From Corynebacterium humireducens NBRC 106098 = DSM 45392 (GTDB lineage Bacteria; Actinomycetota; Actinomycetes; Mycobacteriales; Mycobacteriaceae): a DNA stretch of 64,000 nucleotides. The position numbers and the translations under genes are program-made. The notes under the pieces are model-generated. The model did not search any database. It saw nothing but the letters and a program-made list of their open reading frames with translations, and had not been told where the DNA came from. This document shows, one piece after another, positions 1-8,614 of the stretch (positions within the stretch are counted from its first letter, which is position 1; each line of letters starts with the position of its first letter). The stretch spans positions 2,170,001-2,234,000 of the forward strand of contig NZ_CP005286.1 of assembly GCF_000819445.1 (NCBI RefSeq). The letters are read 5' to 3'.

Positions 1-411
1 GGGGACGACGCTGAGGCGGTCGATGATGTGGGCCTCGCCAGCCCGCCAGGGGGCGAAGGCGAAGGTGTCGGACATGTCGTCCACCTCGCCGGGGCTGTCG
101 GCGGACAGGGGGCCCAGGTGGGAGAGCGTCCCGGAGGGGCCGAAGCAGAGGTTGCGTCCCTTGGCCGGGGAGTGCGGATGGTAGCGGCGCCACACCATCA
201 GCGAGGGGAAGTCGAGGCAGTGGTCCGCGTGCAGGTGGGAGAACACCACGTGGGCGTCGCACGGGTCGTGGAACCTCTGGAGGCTGCCGAGCACGCCGGG
301 TCCGATGTCCACGAGCAGGGCCGGGGAGTTGTCGACGGTCACCAGGTAGCCCGAGGCCGGGTTGGTGGGCGCGCCGACGCTGCCGGAACTTCCGAGGATC
401 GTCAACTTCAT
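1..411 (-). CDS. Metallo-beta-lactamase-fold hydrolase, 3' end outside window
   Basis: The visible N-terminal 137 residues begin MKLTILGSSGSVGAP and carry the zinc-binding signature SHLHADHCLD (HxHxDH) near residues 59-68, diagnostic of the metallo-beta-lactamase fold. The family next to murI in actinobacteria is the Rv1339-like group, reported as cyclic-nucleotide phosphodiesterase or RNase Z-like hydrolase; the substrate here is inferred only. The start is ATG at 411. It lies 82 bp downstream of murI on the same strand, so co-transcription with murI and the MarR gene is likely. The C-terminal half, with the remaining metal ligands, is beyond position 1. Confidence 0.85.
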   Translation of the reverse strand, partial: MKLTILGSSGSVGAPTNPASGYLVTVDNSPALLVDIGPGVLGSLQRFHDPCDAHVVFSHLHADHCLDFPSLMVWRRYHPHSPAKGRNLCFGPSGTLSHLGPLSADSPGEVDDMSDTFAFAPWRAGEAHIIDRLSVVP

Positions 412-493
412 GTCGCTACTGTGCCACGTCAGAGCGGTTTTCTCGAACGCAACGCACAGAACGTCATCAGATTGTGAGGGGAATTCCCAGGTC

Positions 494-1318
494 CTACAGG
501 CCGGTCACCTGGTGGACCTGACCGACGCCGGGCCCGAGGAAACGCTCCGAGAGCGCCGCGAACTTCGCCGGGTCACCCGTCGACTCGAAGAGGCGGACCG
601 GCTGCCGGTCGGCGTCCCCCACCGGGTCGGCGAGCAGGTTCTCCCGGGTGAGCACGCGCAGCACGTCCTTCGCCGTCTCCTCCGCGGAGGAGACCAGCGT
701 GACGTGGTCGCCGATCGCCAGCTGGATGACGCCCGACAGCAGCGGGTAGTGGGTGCACCCCAGCACGAGCGTATCGACGCCCGCCGCCTGCAGCGGCTCC
801 ACGTAGGCCTCGGCGACGCCGAGGATCTGGCGTCCCGAGGTGATGCCGCGCTCGACGAAGTCGACGAAGCTGGGACAGGCCTGGGCGTGTGCCTCCACGC
901 CGGGGTTGATGGCGAACAGGTCCTGGTAGGCGCCCGAGTTGATGGTGCCGACCGTGCCGATCACGCCCACCCTGCCGTTGCGCGTCGTGGCCAGGGCGCG
1001 GCGCACCGCGGGCTGGATGACCTCGACCACGGGGACGTCGTAACGCTCGCGGGCGTCGTGGAGGAAGGCGGCGGAGGCGGTGTTGCAGGCGATGACGAGC
1101 ATCTTGCAGCCGCGTTCGACGAGGTCGTCGGCGATCCGGGTCGCGTGGGCGCGGACCTCGGCGATGGGCAGCGGTCCGTAGGGGCCGTGCGCGGTGTCAC
1201 CGATGTAGATGATCGACTCGTGCGGCAGCTGGTCCATGATCGTGCGGGCGACCGTCAGGCCGCCGACGCCGGAGTCGAAGATGCCGATGGGGGCTTCGGG
1301 AGTGCTCACGCCGACCAT
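494..1318 (-). CDS. murI: Glutamate racemase
   Basis: Interconverts L- and D-glutamate, supplying D-Glu for peptidoglycan in the cytoplasm. The 274-residue protein has the family hallmarks: N-terminal [15 protein letters not shown], catalytic Cys78 in IACNTASA and the second catalytic Cys188 in LGCTHYPLL. Length is normal for the family. Start ATG at 1318 gives [10 protein letters not shown]; one base separates it from the stop of the upstream MarR gene, so the two are translationally close and probably one transcript together with the downstream hydrolase. Confidence 0.97.
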   Translation of the reverse strand: MVGVSTPEAPIGIFDSGVGGLTVARTIMDQLPHESIIYIGDTAHGPYGPLPIAEVRAHATRIADDLVERGCKMLVIACNTASAAFLHDARERYDVPVVEVIQPAVRRALATTRNGRVGVIGTVGTINSGAYQDLFAINPGVEAHAQACPSFVDFVERGITSGRQILGVAEAYVEPLQAAGVDTLVLGCTHYPLLSGVIQLAIGDHVTLVSSAEETAKDVLRVLTRENLLADPVGDADRQPVRLFESTGDPAKFAALSERFLGPGVGQVHQVTGL

Positions 1319-1319
1319 G

Positions 1320-1802
1320 CTAGCGCTGGGGACGACGCTCCCCGCTGTCCATGGCCGCGACGATCTTGCTCATGGCATCCGAGAAGTGACGCTGCTCTTC
1401 CGGCTCGAGGTTGTCGAAGATGAGGCGACGAACCTCGGAGACGTGGCCGGGGGCCGCCTGCTCGAAGAGTGCCAGGCCGTCGGTGGTGAGCTCCGCGAGG
1501 GTGGAACGGCCGTCGCCGGGATCCGGCAGACGGCGCACGAGGTCCTGCTTCTCCAGGCGGGTGATCACGCGGGACAGGTGGGAGAGGGTCATGTCGGAGG
1601 CCGCGGCCAGCTCACTCATGCGGAGAGTGTGCTGGGGGGCCTTCCACAGCTGCATCAGTGTGAAGTAGTCGTAGTGGCTGATGCCGGCGTCCCTCTTCAG
1701 CTGCGCCTCCAGCCGGGAGGGCAGCCACACATGAAAGGACCACACATTCATCCAGGTCTCTGATTCCTGATCAGACAACCATTCCACGTCATTGCTGTTC
1801 AT
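1320..1802 (-). CDS. MarR-family transcriptional regulator
   Basis: A 160-residue winged-helix protein. Residues about 60-115 form the MarR DNA-binding core: [31 protein letters not shown] is the helix-turn-helix and recognition helix, followed by [13 protein letters not shown], the wing with its conserved D-x-R-S motif. The N-terminal and C-terminal helices would form the dimer interface. MarR proteins usually sense small phenolics or oxidants; no ligand can be inferred here. It is immediately upstream of murI (1-bp gap), so it may share the murI transcript. The start is ATG at 1802. Confidence 0.9.
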   Translation of the reverse strand: MNSNDVEWLSDQESETWMNVWSFHVWLPSRLEAQLKRDAGISHYDYFTLMQLWKAPQHTLRMSELAAASDMTLSHLSRVITRLEKQDLVRRLPDPGDGRSTLAELTTDGLALFEQAAPGHVSEVRRLIFDNLEPEEQRHFSDAMSKIVAAMDSGERRPQR

Positions 1803-1871
1803 AGAAACTAATGCTACTAGGAACTTTCCGAACTATCACCATCGAACCTGTGTGACTCCTAAATAATCATC

Positions 1872-2561
1872 TCAGTTCCCACCCGAGACCGGGGGTAAAC
1901 CGCCCCCGGACGAGCGCCGTTCCAGCCTCCGGAGACGCCTCCGCTCCCGCAGCGCGGGTGGGTCATCGGACGTGATGAACACTCCCGCCGCCACACCGCC
2001 GACGGCGCCGAAGAGATGGGCCTGCCAGGACACCCCGGGCACTCCCGGCAGGATGCCCCACACCAGTCCCGAGTACAGAATTCCCAGGCCAACACCCACC
2101 ATGATCTGCATGACGCTGCGGTTGAACAGGCCCCTGACCAACAGATACCCGAGCCAGCCGTACACCAGGCCGGAGGCCCCGATGTGGTTCGTGCCCACCC
2201 CTCCCAGCAGCCAGACGCCGGCCCCTCCGAGGAGCACCACGATGGCCGTGACCTCCCACCAGACCCGCGCCCGCGACATACCTATGAGAAAGCTGAAGAC
2301 AGCACCGGGAATCGTATTCGATATGAGGTGTTCCACGTTGGCGTGCAGCAACGGGGAGGTCAAAATATGCCACAGGGATGATACGTCCAGCGGGTGGATG
2401 CCGAAGTACAGCAGCTGCCGGCCGAAGACCAGGACGTTGACGATGTGCACCGCCCAGATGACGAGCACGTAACCGGCGGCGAACAGGAATCCGGAACGGA
2501 GCGAGGAACCTCCGCGGGAGGCGGGCGGCGGGGCGGTGGGGTACGGGACTGGCTGGTACAT
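1872..2561 (-). CDS. Rhomboid-family intramembrane serine protease
   Basis: A 229-residue multi-spanning membrane protein. The catalytic dyad is visible: Ser130 in HIGASGLVYG and His182 in WQAHLFGAVGG; the conserved HxxxN-type segment of rhomboids appears as HANVEHLISN near residues 73-82. The N-terminus is proline/tyrosine rich (MYQPVPYPTAPPP) and cytosolic by inference; the C-terminus after residue 200 is a basic tail rich in Arg. Rhomboids cleave transmembrane substrates within the bilayer; the substrate is unknown. It sits 15 bp downstream of the stop-side of the peptidase gene in the same direction. Start ATG at 2561. Confidence 0.92.
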   Translation of the reverse strand: MYQPVPYPTAPPPASRGGSSLRSGFLFAAGYVLVIWAVHIVNVLVFGRQLLYFGIHPLDVSSLWHILTSPLLHANVEHLISNTIPGAVFSFLIGMSRARVWWEVTAIVVLLGGAGVWLLGGVGTNHIGASGLVYGWLGYLLVRGLFNRSVMQIMVGVGLGILYSGLVWGILPGVPGVSWQAHLFGAVGGVAAGVFITSDDPPALRERRRLRRLERRSSGGGLPPVSGGN

Positions 2562-2576
2562 TGCCCACCACTCTAA

Positions 2577-3536
2577 TCAGTCGCGGAGGATCTCCGCCCA
2601 GCATGCGACGCCGTGGCCGGGGACGGCGGACACGACGGCGTCGACAAGCGCCTGCTGCACCACATCCGCCGCCGCGGCCGACAGGGCGTGCAGCGTCTCC
2701 ACGTCCACCCCGGACGCCTCCGCCGCGGTACCGACCGCGAACAGCGTGTCCCCGTCCAGCGGGGAGTGCGCCGGCCGCACGGCCCGCGCGATGCCGTCGT
2801 GCCCGACCATCGCCAGCCGGGTGACCTGGGCGGTGGTGACCGGCGCGTCAGTGGCGACCACCCCGATCGTCGTGTTCAACCGCGCCGCCGGATGCTCCAG
2901 CGCCCCGAACCTCTCCGTGTCCACCGCCGGCCGCCCGGGGTCACCCCACAGGAGACCAGTCTCCGGGTCGATGACCGACCCCACCGGGTTGGCCACCACC
3001 AGGGCGGACACCGTGTACTCCCCCACCGGCGCCGACGCCTGACCGACGCCCCCACGCAGGACCCCGGCCGTCGCCCCGCACCCGGCACCGACGCTGCCCC
3101 GCGCCGTGGCCCCCGCCGGATCCCCGGCGAGCGCCGCCGCCACCGCCGCCGCGCCATCTGCGGCGGTCGGCCGGTGGTCGGCGTCCCCGACGAACAGGTC
3201 GAAGATCACCGCGGCCGGCACGATGGGCACACGCGGACCGGGCCGCCCCTCCCCGAGGACCGGGAAACCCCGCCCGGCGCGCTCCAGCTCACGCATCGCC
3301 CCGTCGGCGGCGGCCAGCCCGAAGGCCGACCCGCCGGCAAGCACGATCGCATGGACACGCTCCACGGTGTTGTGGGGCTCCAGCAGGTCCGTCTCCCGGG
3401 TACCGGGACCGCCGCCGCGGACGTCGACGCCGGCCACCATGCCCGCCGGGGACTCCGCGACGACGGCCGTGACGCCGGTGTCCCCCAGGGAGGCGTGCCC
3501 GACGAGGAGTCCGGGGACGTCGACAAGCGCGGACAT
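2577..3536 (-). CDS. P1-family (S58, DmpA/NylC-like) peptidase
   Basis: A 319-residue member of the self-processing N-terminal nucleophile family that includes D-aminopeptidase DmpA and nylon-oligomer hydrolase. Visible family features are the N-terminal LVGHASLGDTGVTAVV, the DVRGGGPGTRETDLL segment and the internal AIVLAGGSAFGLAAADG; the canonical autocleavage site before a Ser/Thr would lie in the second half (residues about 215-240, LNTTIGVVATDAP). I chose ATG at 3536 (MSALVDVPGLLVGHA) rather than the longer frame, because it overlaps the upstream DUF2017 stop codon by one base, the typical coupled arrangement. The natural substrate is unknown. Confidence 0.88.
   Translation of the reverse strand: MSALVDVPGLLVGHASLGDTGVTAVVAESPAGMVAGVDVRGGGPGTRETDLLEPHNTVERVHAIVLAGGSAFGLAAADGAMRELERAGRGFPVLGEGRPGPRVPIVPAAVIFDLFVGDADHRPTAADGAAAVAAALAGDPAGATARGSVGAGCGATAGVLRGGVGQASAPVGEYTVSALVVANPVGSVIDPETGLLWGDPGRPAVDTERFGALEHPAARLNTTIGVVATDAPVTTAQVTRLAMVGHDGIARAVRPAHSPLDGDTLFAVGTAAEASGVDVETLHALSAAAADVVQQALVDAVVSAVPGHGVACWAEILRD
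3518..3529 (+). repeat. Recurrent 12-bp motif CGTCGACAAGCG
   Basis: Exact copies in the same orientation are at 2639-2650, 3518-3529, 45950-45961 and 56835-56846. Near-copies are at 54301-54312 (G for A), 25653-25664 and 22928-22939 (last base A), and on the other strand at 55749-55760 and 14618-14629. Several are flanked by G-runs. In the minus-strand coding copies the motif forces the CTT leucine codon followed by GTC GAC. The function is unknown; see the findings. Confidence 0.6.
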
Positions 3537-4111
3537 CAGTCCATCATCGCCGTGAGCAGGCTGTCCTGGTTGTAGCCGAGCCACTCGATGAGCGCGGTGG
3601 TCTCCTCGTCGGCGGGGGCCGGCGCCTGCCCCTCAAAACCCTCAACCGCGTCTCCCCCGGCCGCGCCCACGCTGGCCGCCAGGTAGAGCCGCAGATCGTT
3701 GAGGCCCGCGATGAAGGCCCTGGCCTCCTCCTCGCTCAACGTGATGTTCACTCCCCCGTCGGGCCCGACCTTCTCCGCCAGGACCTGCAGGTTCTGCAGC
3801 TTCGCACGGCAGATGTCGTTCTCGTGGAGGCTGCGGAGCAGGGAGTTGTCGCCCTCGTACTCCTCGTCGCCCTCCCGCTCGAAGTCGGGGAGCAGCCGGG
3901 CCATGGCGGGGTCCTGCGGCGCCTCCTTGTGGCCGGAGGGGATGCCGGTGAGCTCGGCCAGCTCATCCTTCGGGGCCGACTGGGCACGCTGGATGATGGC
4001 CTCACTCACGGTCGCCACCAGGTTGCCCAGCACCTCCCGCTCCAGGGGCTCAAGCACCGTCTGATACCGCGCCGCCCGCATGAGTCCCTTCTTCCGCCGC
4101 CATGCCTGCAT
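3536..4111 (-). CDS. DUF2017 family protein
   Basis: A 191-residue acidic, helix-rich cytosolic protein recognised as the DUF2017 family, which in actinobacteria is almost always found directly downstream of clpS, as here. No catalytic motif is evident. The start chosen is ATG at 4111 (MQAWRRKKGLMRAARYQ), preceded by AGGAG five bases upstream, in preference to a start 12 codons earlier. Its start lies 8 bp after the clpS stop, and its own stop overlaps the P1 peptidase start by one base, so clpS - DUF2017 - peptidase form one operon. The conserved link with clpS suggests a role around ClpP proteolysis, but this is inference. Confidence 0.88.
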   Translation of the reverse strand: MQAWRRKKGLMRAARYQTVLEPLEREVLGNLVATVSEAIIQRAQSAPKDELAELTGIPSGHKEAPQDPAMARLLPDFEREGDEEYEGDNSLLRSLHENDICRAKLQNLQVLAEKVGPDGGVNITLSEEEARAFIAGLNDLRLYLAASVGAAGGDAVEGFEGQAPAPADEETTALIEWLGYNQDSLLTAMMD

Positions 4112-4119
4112 CCTGTCTC

Positions 4120-4434
4120 CTATCCGGCCTGCTGCATCGTGGCCCACAGGCCCGCGGTGTGCAGCTTCTTGACGTCACCCTCGACCTTGTCCTTCTCACC
4201 TGTCGAGACGACGGCCTTGCCCTCGGTGTGGACCTGCATCATCAGCTCGGTGGCGCGCTTGCGTCCGTAGCCGAGGACGGTCTGGAAGACATAGGTCACG
4301 TAGCTCATGAGGTTGACCGGATCATCCCATACGATGCACATCCACGGCAGATTCTCCGAGGTGGCGACGTCGACCTCGATCGCCTCGTCGAGCTCCGGGG
4401 TCGCCATCGGGGACCCCATTCCGGGCGCACTCAT
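4120..4434 (-). CDS. clpS: ATP-dependent Clp protease adaptor ClpS
   Basis: ClpS hands N-end-rule substrates to the ClpC/ClpA-ClpP protease. The core motif [17 protein letters not shown] is present, including the conserved D-D-P-V-N, followed by [18 protein letters not shown] with the conserved M and H that shape the N-degron pocket. The protein is 104 residues from ATG at 4434 ([14 protein letters not shown]); an in-frame ATG at 4452 ([10 protein letters not shown]) is an alternative and neither has a strong Shine-Dalgarno. It heads the clpS - DUF2017 - P1 peptidase operon. Confidence 0.93.
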   Translation of the reverse strand: MSAPGMGSPMATPELDEAIEVDVATSENLPWMCIVWDDPVNLMSYVTYVFQTVLGYGRKRATELMMQVHTEGKAVVSTGEKDKVEGDVKKLHTAGLWATMQQAG

Positions 4435-4651
4435 CAGTACTGGACCTGTCATGTGACTCAGCCTACTCAACGCACCCGGAGGTTGGCAGAGCCACCGTGC
4501 CTGTCGTTCCGCCACCCCCTCCCCGACGCCGGAACCGGCCCGGTCGGTCAGGTGGTGTATCCCCCCGCGGGCGGGTACGTTCTTTCTCAGTACTTCCGAC
4601 TACACTGTTTCCCTTTCAACCACGCCTATTCTTCCGAGGACCCCCACCGCC

Positions 4652-5197
4652 ATGTTCCCGTTGTCGTCAGCCCCCTGGACGTCCCCGCAGGGGATGAAGG
4701 ACCTGCTGTCGAACGCGGGCGTCCTCCTCACCGTGGGCAGCCTCATCATGTCGCTGCTGCTGGCCTTCACGCCCGGTGGCCCGGCGTCGGATGATCCGGG
4801 GGACGCGGGCGAGGACATCGGCTACGTCGTCCCGGACGCGGAGACGCAGGCGAAGCTCACCACGATCCACGACGAACTCGTCTTTGCGGTGAACGCCCTG
4901 CGGATGAAGGAACACGTCCCGCCGCTGGCGCTCGACTCCCACATGGAGCGCACCGCCCAGCGCCACGCCCAGAAGGTCGCGGTCCTGGGGACGCACGTCG
5001 ACTCCCCGAACAACGTCACCCTGCTGCAGCACAGCCTGCCGCTGGAGGAGGCCTCCGGCCACGCCTTCATGGAGGCCTGGCTGCACTCCGCGCCGCACAC
5101 CGCGGTGCTCATCGACGCCCGCTACTCCTTCCACGGCACCGGCGTCGCCGTGGGTCACGGCCGCGTGTGGGTGACGCTGCAACTCTCCGCCAGGTGA
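4652..5197 (+). CDS. Secreted or membrane-anchored CAP-domain protein
   Basis: A 181-residue protein with an N-terminal hydrophobic stretch (residues about 20-42, AGVLLTVGSLIMSLLLAFT) that should act as signal anchor, an acidic linker, then a CAP/SCP (PR-1-like) domain from about residue 66. CAP hallmarks are visible: N-A-L-R-M-K, PPLALDSHMERTAQRHA, GTHVD, the EAW-HSAPH helix and GTGVAVGHGRVWVTLQ. The function of bacterial CAP proteins is mostly unknown; extracellular location is inferred. GAGGA lies about 11 bases before ATG 4652; a second ATG at 4694 is also possible. It is divergent from clpS and 26 bp ahead of pncB. Confidence 0.85.
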   Translation: MFPLSSAPWTSPQGMKDLLSNAGVLLTVGSLIMSLLLAFTPGGPASDDPGDAGEDIGYVVPDAETQAKLTTIHDELVFAVNALRMKEHVPPLALDSHMERTAQRHAQKVAVLGTHVDSPNNVTLLQHSLPLEEASGHAFMEAWLHSAPHTAVLIDARYSFHGTGVAVGHGRVWVTLQLSAR

Positions 5198-5223
5198 GCA
5201 CCGACCGATATACAGTGGGCGGT

Positions 5224-6573
5224 GTGAACGAGACCACACCCACCACCCAGGCCGCCTCGCTGCCGCCGAACCGCTCGACGTCGCTGCTGACGGACATGTA
5301 CGAGCTCACCATGCTGCAGGCCGCGCTGCGCGACGGCACGGCACACCGCAGCTGCACCTTCGAGGTCTTCGCTCGCCGGCTGCCCAATGAGCGTCGTTAC
5401 GGCGTCGTCGCGGGCACCGCCCGCGTGCTGCGTGCGATACGGGACTTCGTCTTCACGGAGGACCAGCTCACGCACCTGAGCTTCCTCGACGACCGGACCC
5501 GCGAGTTCCTCCGGGACTACCGCTTCACCGGGCAGATCGACGGCTACCGGGAGGGCGAGCTCTACTTCCCGTACTCCCCGCTGCTCACCGTCCGCGGCAC
5601 CTTCGCCGAGTGCGTGATCCTCGAGACGGTCATCCTGTCGATCATGAACGCGGACTCCGCGATTGCCTCGGCCGCCGCCCGCATGGTCACGGCCGCCGAC
5701 GGCCGCCCCATCATCGAGATGGGTTCACGCCGCACCCACGAGTACGCGGCGGTCACCGCCTCCCGGGCGGCCTACCTGGCCGGTTTCACCGCCACCTCGA
5801 ACCTGGAGGCCTCCCACCGCTACGGCATCCCCGCCTCCGGCACCGCCGCGCACGCGTGGACGCTGCTGCACATCAACGAGGACGGCACCCCGAACGAGGA
5901 GCTGGCCTTCCGCTCCCAGGTCGAGGCCCTCGGCCCGGACACGACGCTGCTGGTGGACACCTACGACATCACCAAGGGCGTCGAGACGGCCGTCCGGGTC
6001 GCCGGCCCCGAGCTCGGGGGCGTCCGCATCGACTCCGGTGACCTCGGCGCCGTCACCCGGCGCGTCCGCCGGCAGCTCGACGAGCTCGGCGCACACAACA
6101 CCCGGATCGTCGTGTCCTCGGACCTCGACGAGTTCGCCATCGCCGGTCTGCGCGGCGACCCGGTCGACGTCTACGGTGTCGGCACCTCGGTGGTCACGGG
6201 TTCAGGTGCCCCGACCGCCAGCATGGTGTACAAGCTGGTCGAGGTGGACGGGCACCCCGTCGCGAAGCGTTCGCGCGGCAAGGGCATGACGGGCGGCGGC
6301 AAGCAGGCGGTGCGTACCTACCGTTCCTCCGGCGTCGCCGTCGAGGAGCTGGTCTCCCCCTTCGGTGCGGAGGCGCCGGACACCGGGCGCCTCACCTCCC
6401 GTCAGCTCACGGTCCCGCTCATGCGAGACGGCGTGGCGGTGGAGGGCCTGCCGACCCTCCACGAGTCCCGCGCGCACCTCGCGGAGCAGCTGCTGACGCT
6501 GCCGTGGGAGGGCCTGGCGCTGTCGCGCGACGAGCCGTCGATCAGCACCCGTTTCGTGGGCTTCCCCGGGTAG
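5224..6573 (+). CDS. pncB: Nicotinate phosphoribosyltransferase
   Basis: Converts nicotinate, PRPP and ATP to nicotinate mononucleotide, the first step of the Preiss-Handler NAD salvage route; nadE, which finishes the route, lies 12 kb away. Recognisable segments are SLLTDMYELTMLQAAL near the N-terminus, FAECVILETVILSIMNADSAIASAAARM, MGSRRTHEYAA (the phosphoribosyltransferase histidine region) and IDSGDLGAVTRRVRRQLDELG. GTG at 5224 (VNETTPTTQ) is chosen: it sits just after the CAP gene and gives a 449-residue protein of normal family length; the longer frame would overlap the CAP gene. Confidence 0.94.
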   Translation: MNETTPTTQAASLPPNRSTSLLTDMYELTMLQAALRDGTAHRSCTFEVFARRLPNERRYGVVAGTARVLRAIRDFVFTEDQLTHLSFLDDRTREFLRDYRFTGQIDGYREGELYFPYSPLLTVRGTFAECVILETVILSIMNADSAIASAAARMVTAADGRPIIEMGSRRTHEYAAVTASRAAYLAGFTATSNLEASHRYGIPASGTAAHAWTLLHINEDGTPNEELAFRSQVEALGPDTTLLVDTYDITKGVETAVRVAGPELGGVRIDSGDLGAVTRRVRRQLDELGAHNTRIVVSSDLDEFAIAGLRGDPVDVYGVGTSVVTGSGAPTASMVYKLVEVDGHPVAKRSRGKGMTGGGKQAVRTYRSSGVAVEELVSPFGAEAPDTGRLTSRQLTVPLMRDGVAVEGLPTLHESRAHLAEQLLTLPWEGLALSRDEPSISTRFVGFPG

Positions 6574-6658
6574 CGGGAACCTCTCCCCCGGCGTGGCCGG
6601 CCCCCGGCGTTAGACTCGGGGGCCGGCCCCTCATCTTCTTCCCGCCAGGAGGCACCGC

Positions 6659-8614
6659 GTGTCCCACTCCACCACCACGCTTCTCGACGCCGCCGTCGAC
6701 GCCCTCGGCGGCACCCGCCGCGACGGCCAGGTCGCCATGGCGGAGGCCGTCACCCGTGCGCTGGAGACGGAACGGCACCTGGCGGTGCAGGCCGGCACGG
6801 GCACCGGCAAGTCGCTGGCCTACCTGGTCCCGGCGATCCGGCACGCGCAGGCCACGGGTTCCTCGGTCATCGTCTCCACGGCGACCATCGCCCTGCAGCG
6901 GCAGCTGGTCGAGAGGGATCTGCCGCGTCTGGCGGACGCCCTGGAGAAGGTCATGGAGCGGCGCCCCACCTTCGCGATCCTCAAGGGTCGCTCCAACTAC
7001 GTCTGCCTCAACCGCATCGGGGCGGACGAGGACCCGGAGGAGGCGCTTCTCGACGAGGCCGAGGTCTCCTGGCTGGGCCGGCACGTCGCCCGCGTCCACG
7101 AGTGGGCGCAGGAGACGGAGAGCGGCGACCGCGACGACCTCGAGCCCGGCGTGCCGGACCTGGCGTGGCGGCAGGTCTCCGTCACCGCCCGTGAGTGCCT
7201 CGGGGCGACGCGCTGCCCGCACGGCGAGGAGTGCTTCGCGGAGGCGGCGCGTCGGAAAGCACATGAGGTCGACATCGTGGTGACCAACCACGCGCTGCTG
7301 GCCATCGACGCCCTCGCCGACATCGACATCCTCCCCGAGCACGACGTGGTCATCATCGACGAGGCCCACGAACTCGACGGCCGCATCACCTCCGTCGCCA
7401 CCAACCAACTGTCACGCACCGCCCTGACACTGGCCGCCAAGCGCGCCGGGAAGCTGGGTGCCGACGGCCGCGACGACAAGGTGGTGGAACTCACCGACGA
7501 CTGGCTGGCGGCCGCCGCGCTGCTGCCCGCCGGCCGGTGGAGCGACATCGACGACGCCGCCCGCGGCCCGCTCGCCGGCCTCCGCGACGGCCTGTGGTCC
7601 CTCCGCGACGCCGTCGCCCGCGCCCCCGAGGGCGAGGCCGCGCACGATCCGGAGAAGAACGCCGAACGGCAGAACCTCACCAACCACCTGCAGGAACTTC
7701 ACGACGCCATCGTGCGGATCCTCACCGTGTTCGACGAGGAGGACGCGGCGTCGCAACGCGACGTCGTGTGGCTGGACCGCGACGACCGCCGCGGCGACGT
7801 CCTCATGGTCGCCCCGCTGTCGGTGGCCGGGCTGCTCCACGAAAGGCTCTTCGGCGAGCAGACCGTCGTGCTCACCTCCGCGACGCTCACCATCGGCGGG
7901 CGTTTCGACGCGATGGCCGCCTCCTGGGGACTGCCCCGCGGCACGTGGGACAGCCTCGACGCCGGCACCCCCTTCGACCCGCGCCGCTCCGGCATCCTCT
8001 ACACGGCCCGCCACCTGCCGGACCCCGGCCGCGACGGCCTCGCCGCCGAGACCCTCGACGAGATCCACGACCTCATCATGGCCGCCGGCGGCCGCACCCT
8101 GGGACTCTTCTCCTCCCGTCGCGCCGCGGAACAGGCCGCCGAGGCGATGCGTGCCCGCCTGCCCTTCGACGTCTACTGCCAGGGCGACGACACGACCGGC
8201 GCGCTGGTGGAGAAGTTCGCCCGCAACGAGAACGCCTGCCTCTTCGGCACGCTCACCCTGTGGCAGGGCGTCGACGTTCCGGGCAGCGCCTGCTCCCTGG
8301 TCCTCATCGACCGGGTCCCCTTCCCCCGCCCCGACGACCCGCTGCTGCAGGCCCGCAAGGAGGCCGCGGAGGCCGAGGGACGCAACGGCTTCATGGAGGT
8401 CGCCGCCACGCACGCGGCCCTGCTCATGGCCCAGGGCGCGGGCCGCCTGCTGCGCTCGGTCAACGACCGCGGCGTCGTCGCCGTCCTGGACAACCGCCTG
8501 GTGACCAAGCGCTACGGCTCCTTCCTCCGCGCCTCGATGCCCGCCTTCTGGGAGACGACCGACCCGCAGGTGGTCCGCGGTGCGCTCGAGCGTCTGGTGG
8601 CTCAGGACCGGTGA
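6659..8614 (+). CDS. dinG: ATP-dependent DNA helicase of the DinG/Rad3 family
   Basis: A 651-residue superfamily 2 helicase of the XPD/DinG iron-sulfur group. Walker A AGTGTGKS is at residues 45-52, the DEAH box appears as VVIIDEAHEL around residue 235, and the helicase C-terminal motif as GRLLRSVNDRGVVAVLDNRL near residues 600-620. Cysteines consistent with the 4Fe-4S cluster lie between Walker A and DEAH (NYVCLNR; RECLGATRCPHGEECF). Such enzymes unwind forked DNA and R-loops during repair. GTG at 6659 is used, following GGAGGC. Its last 13 bases overlap the convergent membrane-protein gene. Confidence 0.94.
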   Translation: MSHSTTTLLDAAVDALGGTRRDGQVAMAEAVTRALETERHLAVQAGTGTGKSLAYLVPAIRHAQATGSSVIVSTATIALQRQLVERDLPRLADALEKVMERRPTFAILKGRSNYVCLNRIGADEDPEEALLDEAEVSWLGRHVARVHEWAQETESGDRDDLEPGVPDLAWRQVSVTARECLGATRCPHGEECFAEAARRKAHEVDIVVTNHALLAIDALADIDILPEHDVVIIDEAHELDGRITSVATNQLSRTALTLAAKRAGKLGADGRDDKVVELTDDWLAAAALLPAGRWSDIDDAARGPLAGLRDGLWSLRDAVARAPEGEAAHDPEKNAERQNLTNHLQELHDAIVRILTVFDEEDAASQRDVVWLDRDDRRGDVLMVAPLSVAGLLHERLFGEQTVVLTSATLTIGGRFDAMAASWGLPRGTWDSLDAGTPFDPRRSGILYTARHLPDPGRDGLAAETLDEIHDLIMAAGGRTLGLFSSRRAAEQAAEAMRARLPFDVYCQGDDTTGALVEKFARNENACLFGTLTLWQGVDVPGSACSLVLIDRVPFPRPDDPLLQARKEAAEAEGRNGFMEVAATHAALLMAQGAGRLLRSVNDRGVVAVLDNRLVTKRYGSFLRASMPAFWETTDPQVVRGALERLVAQDR

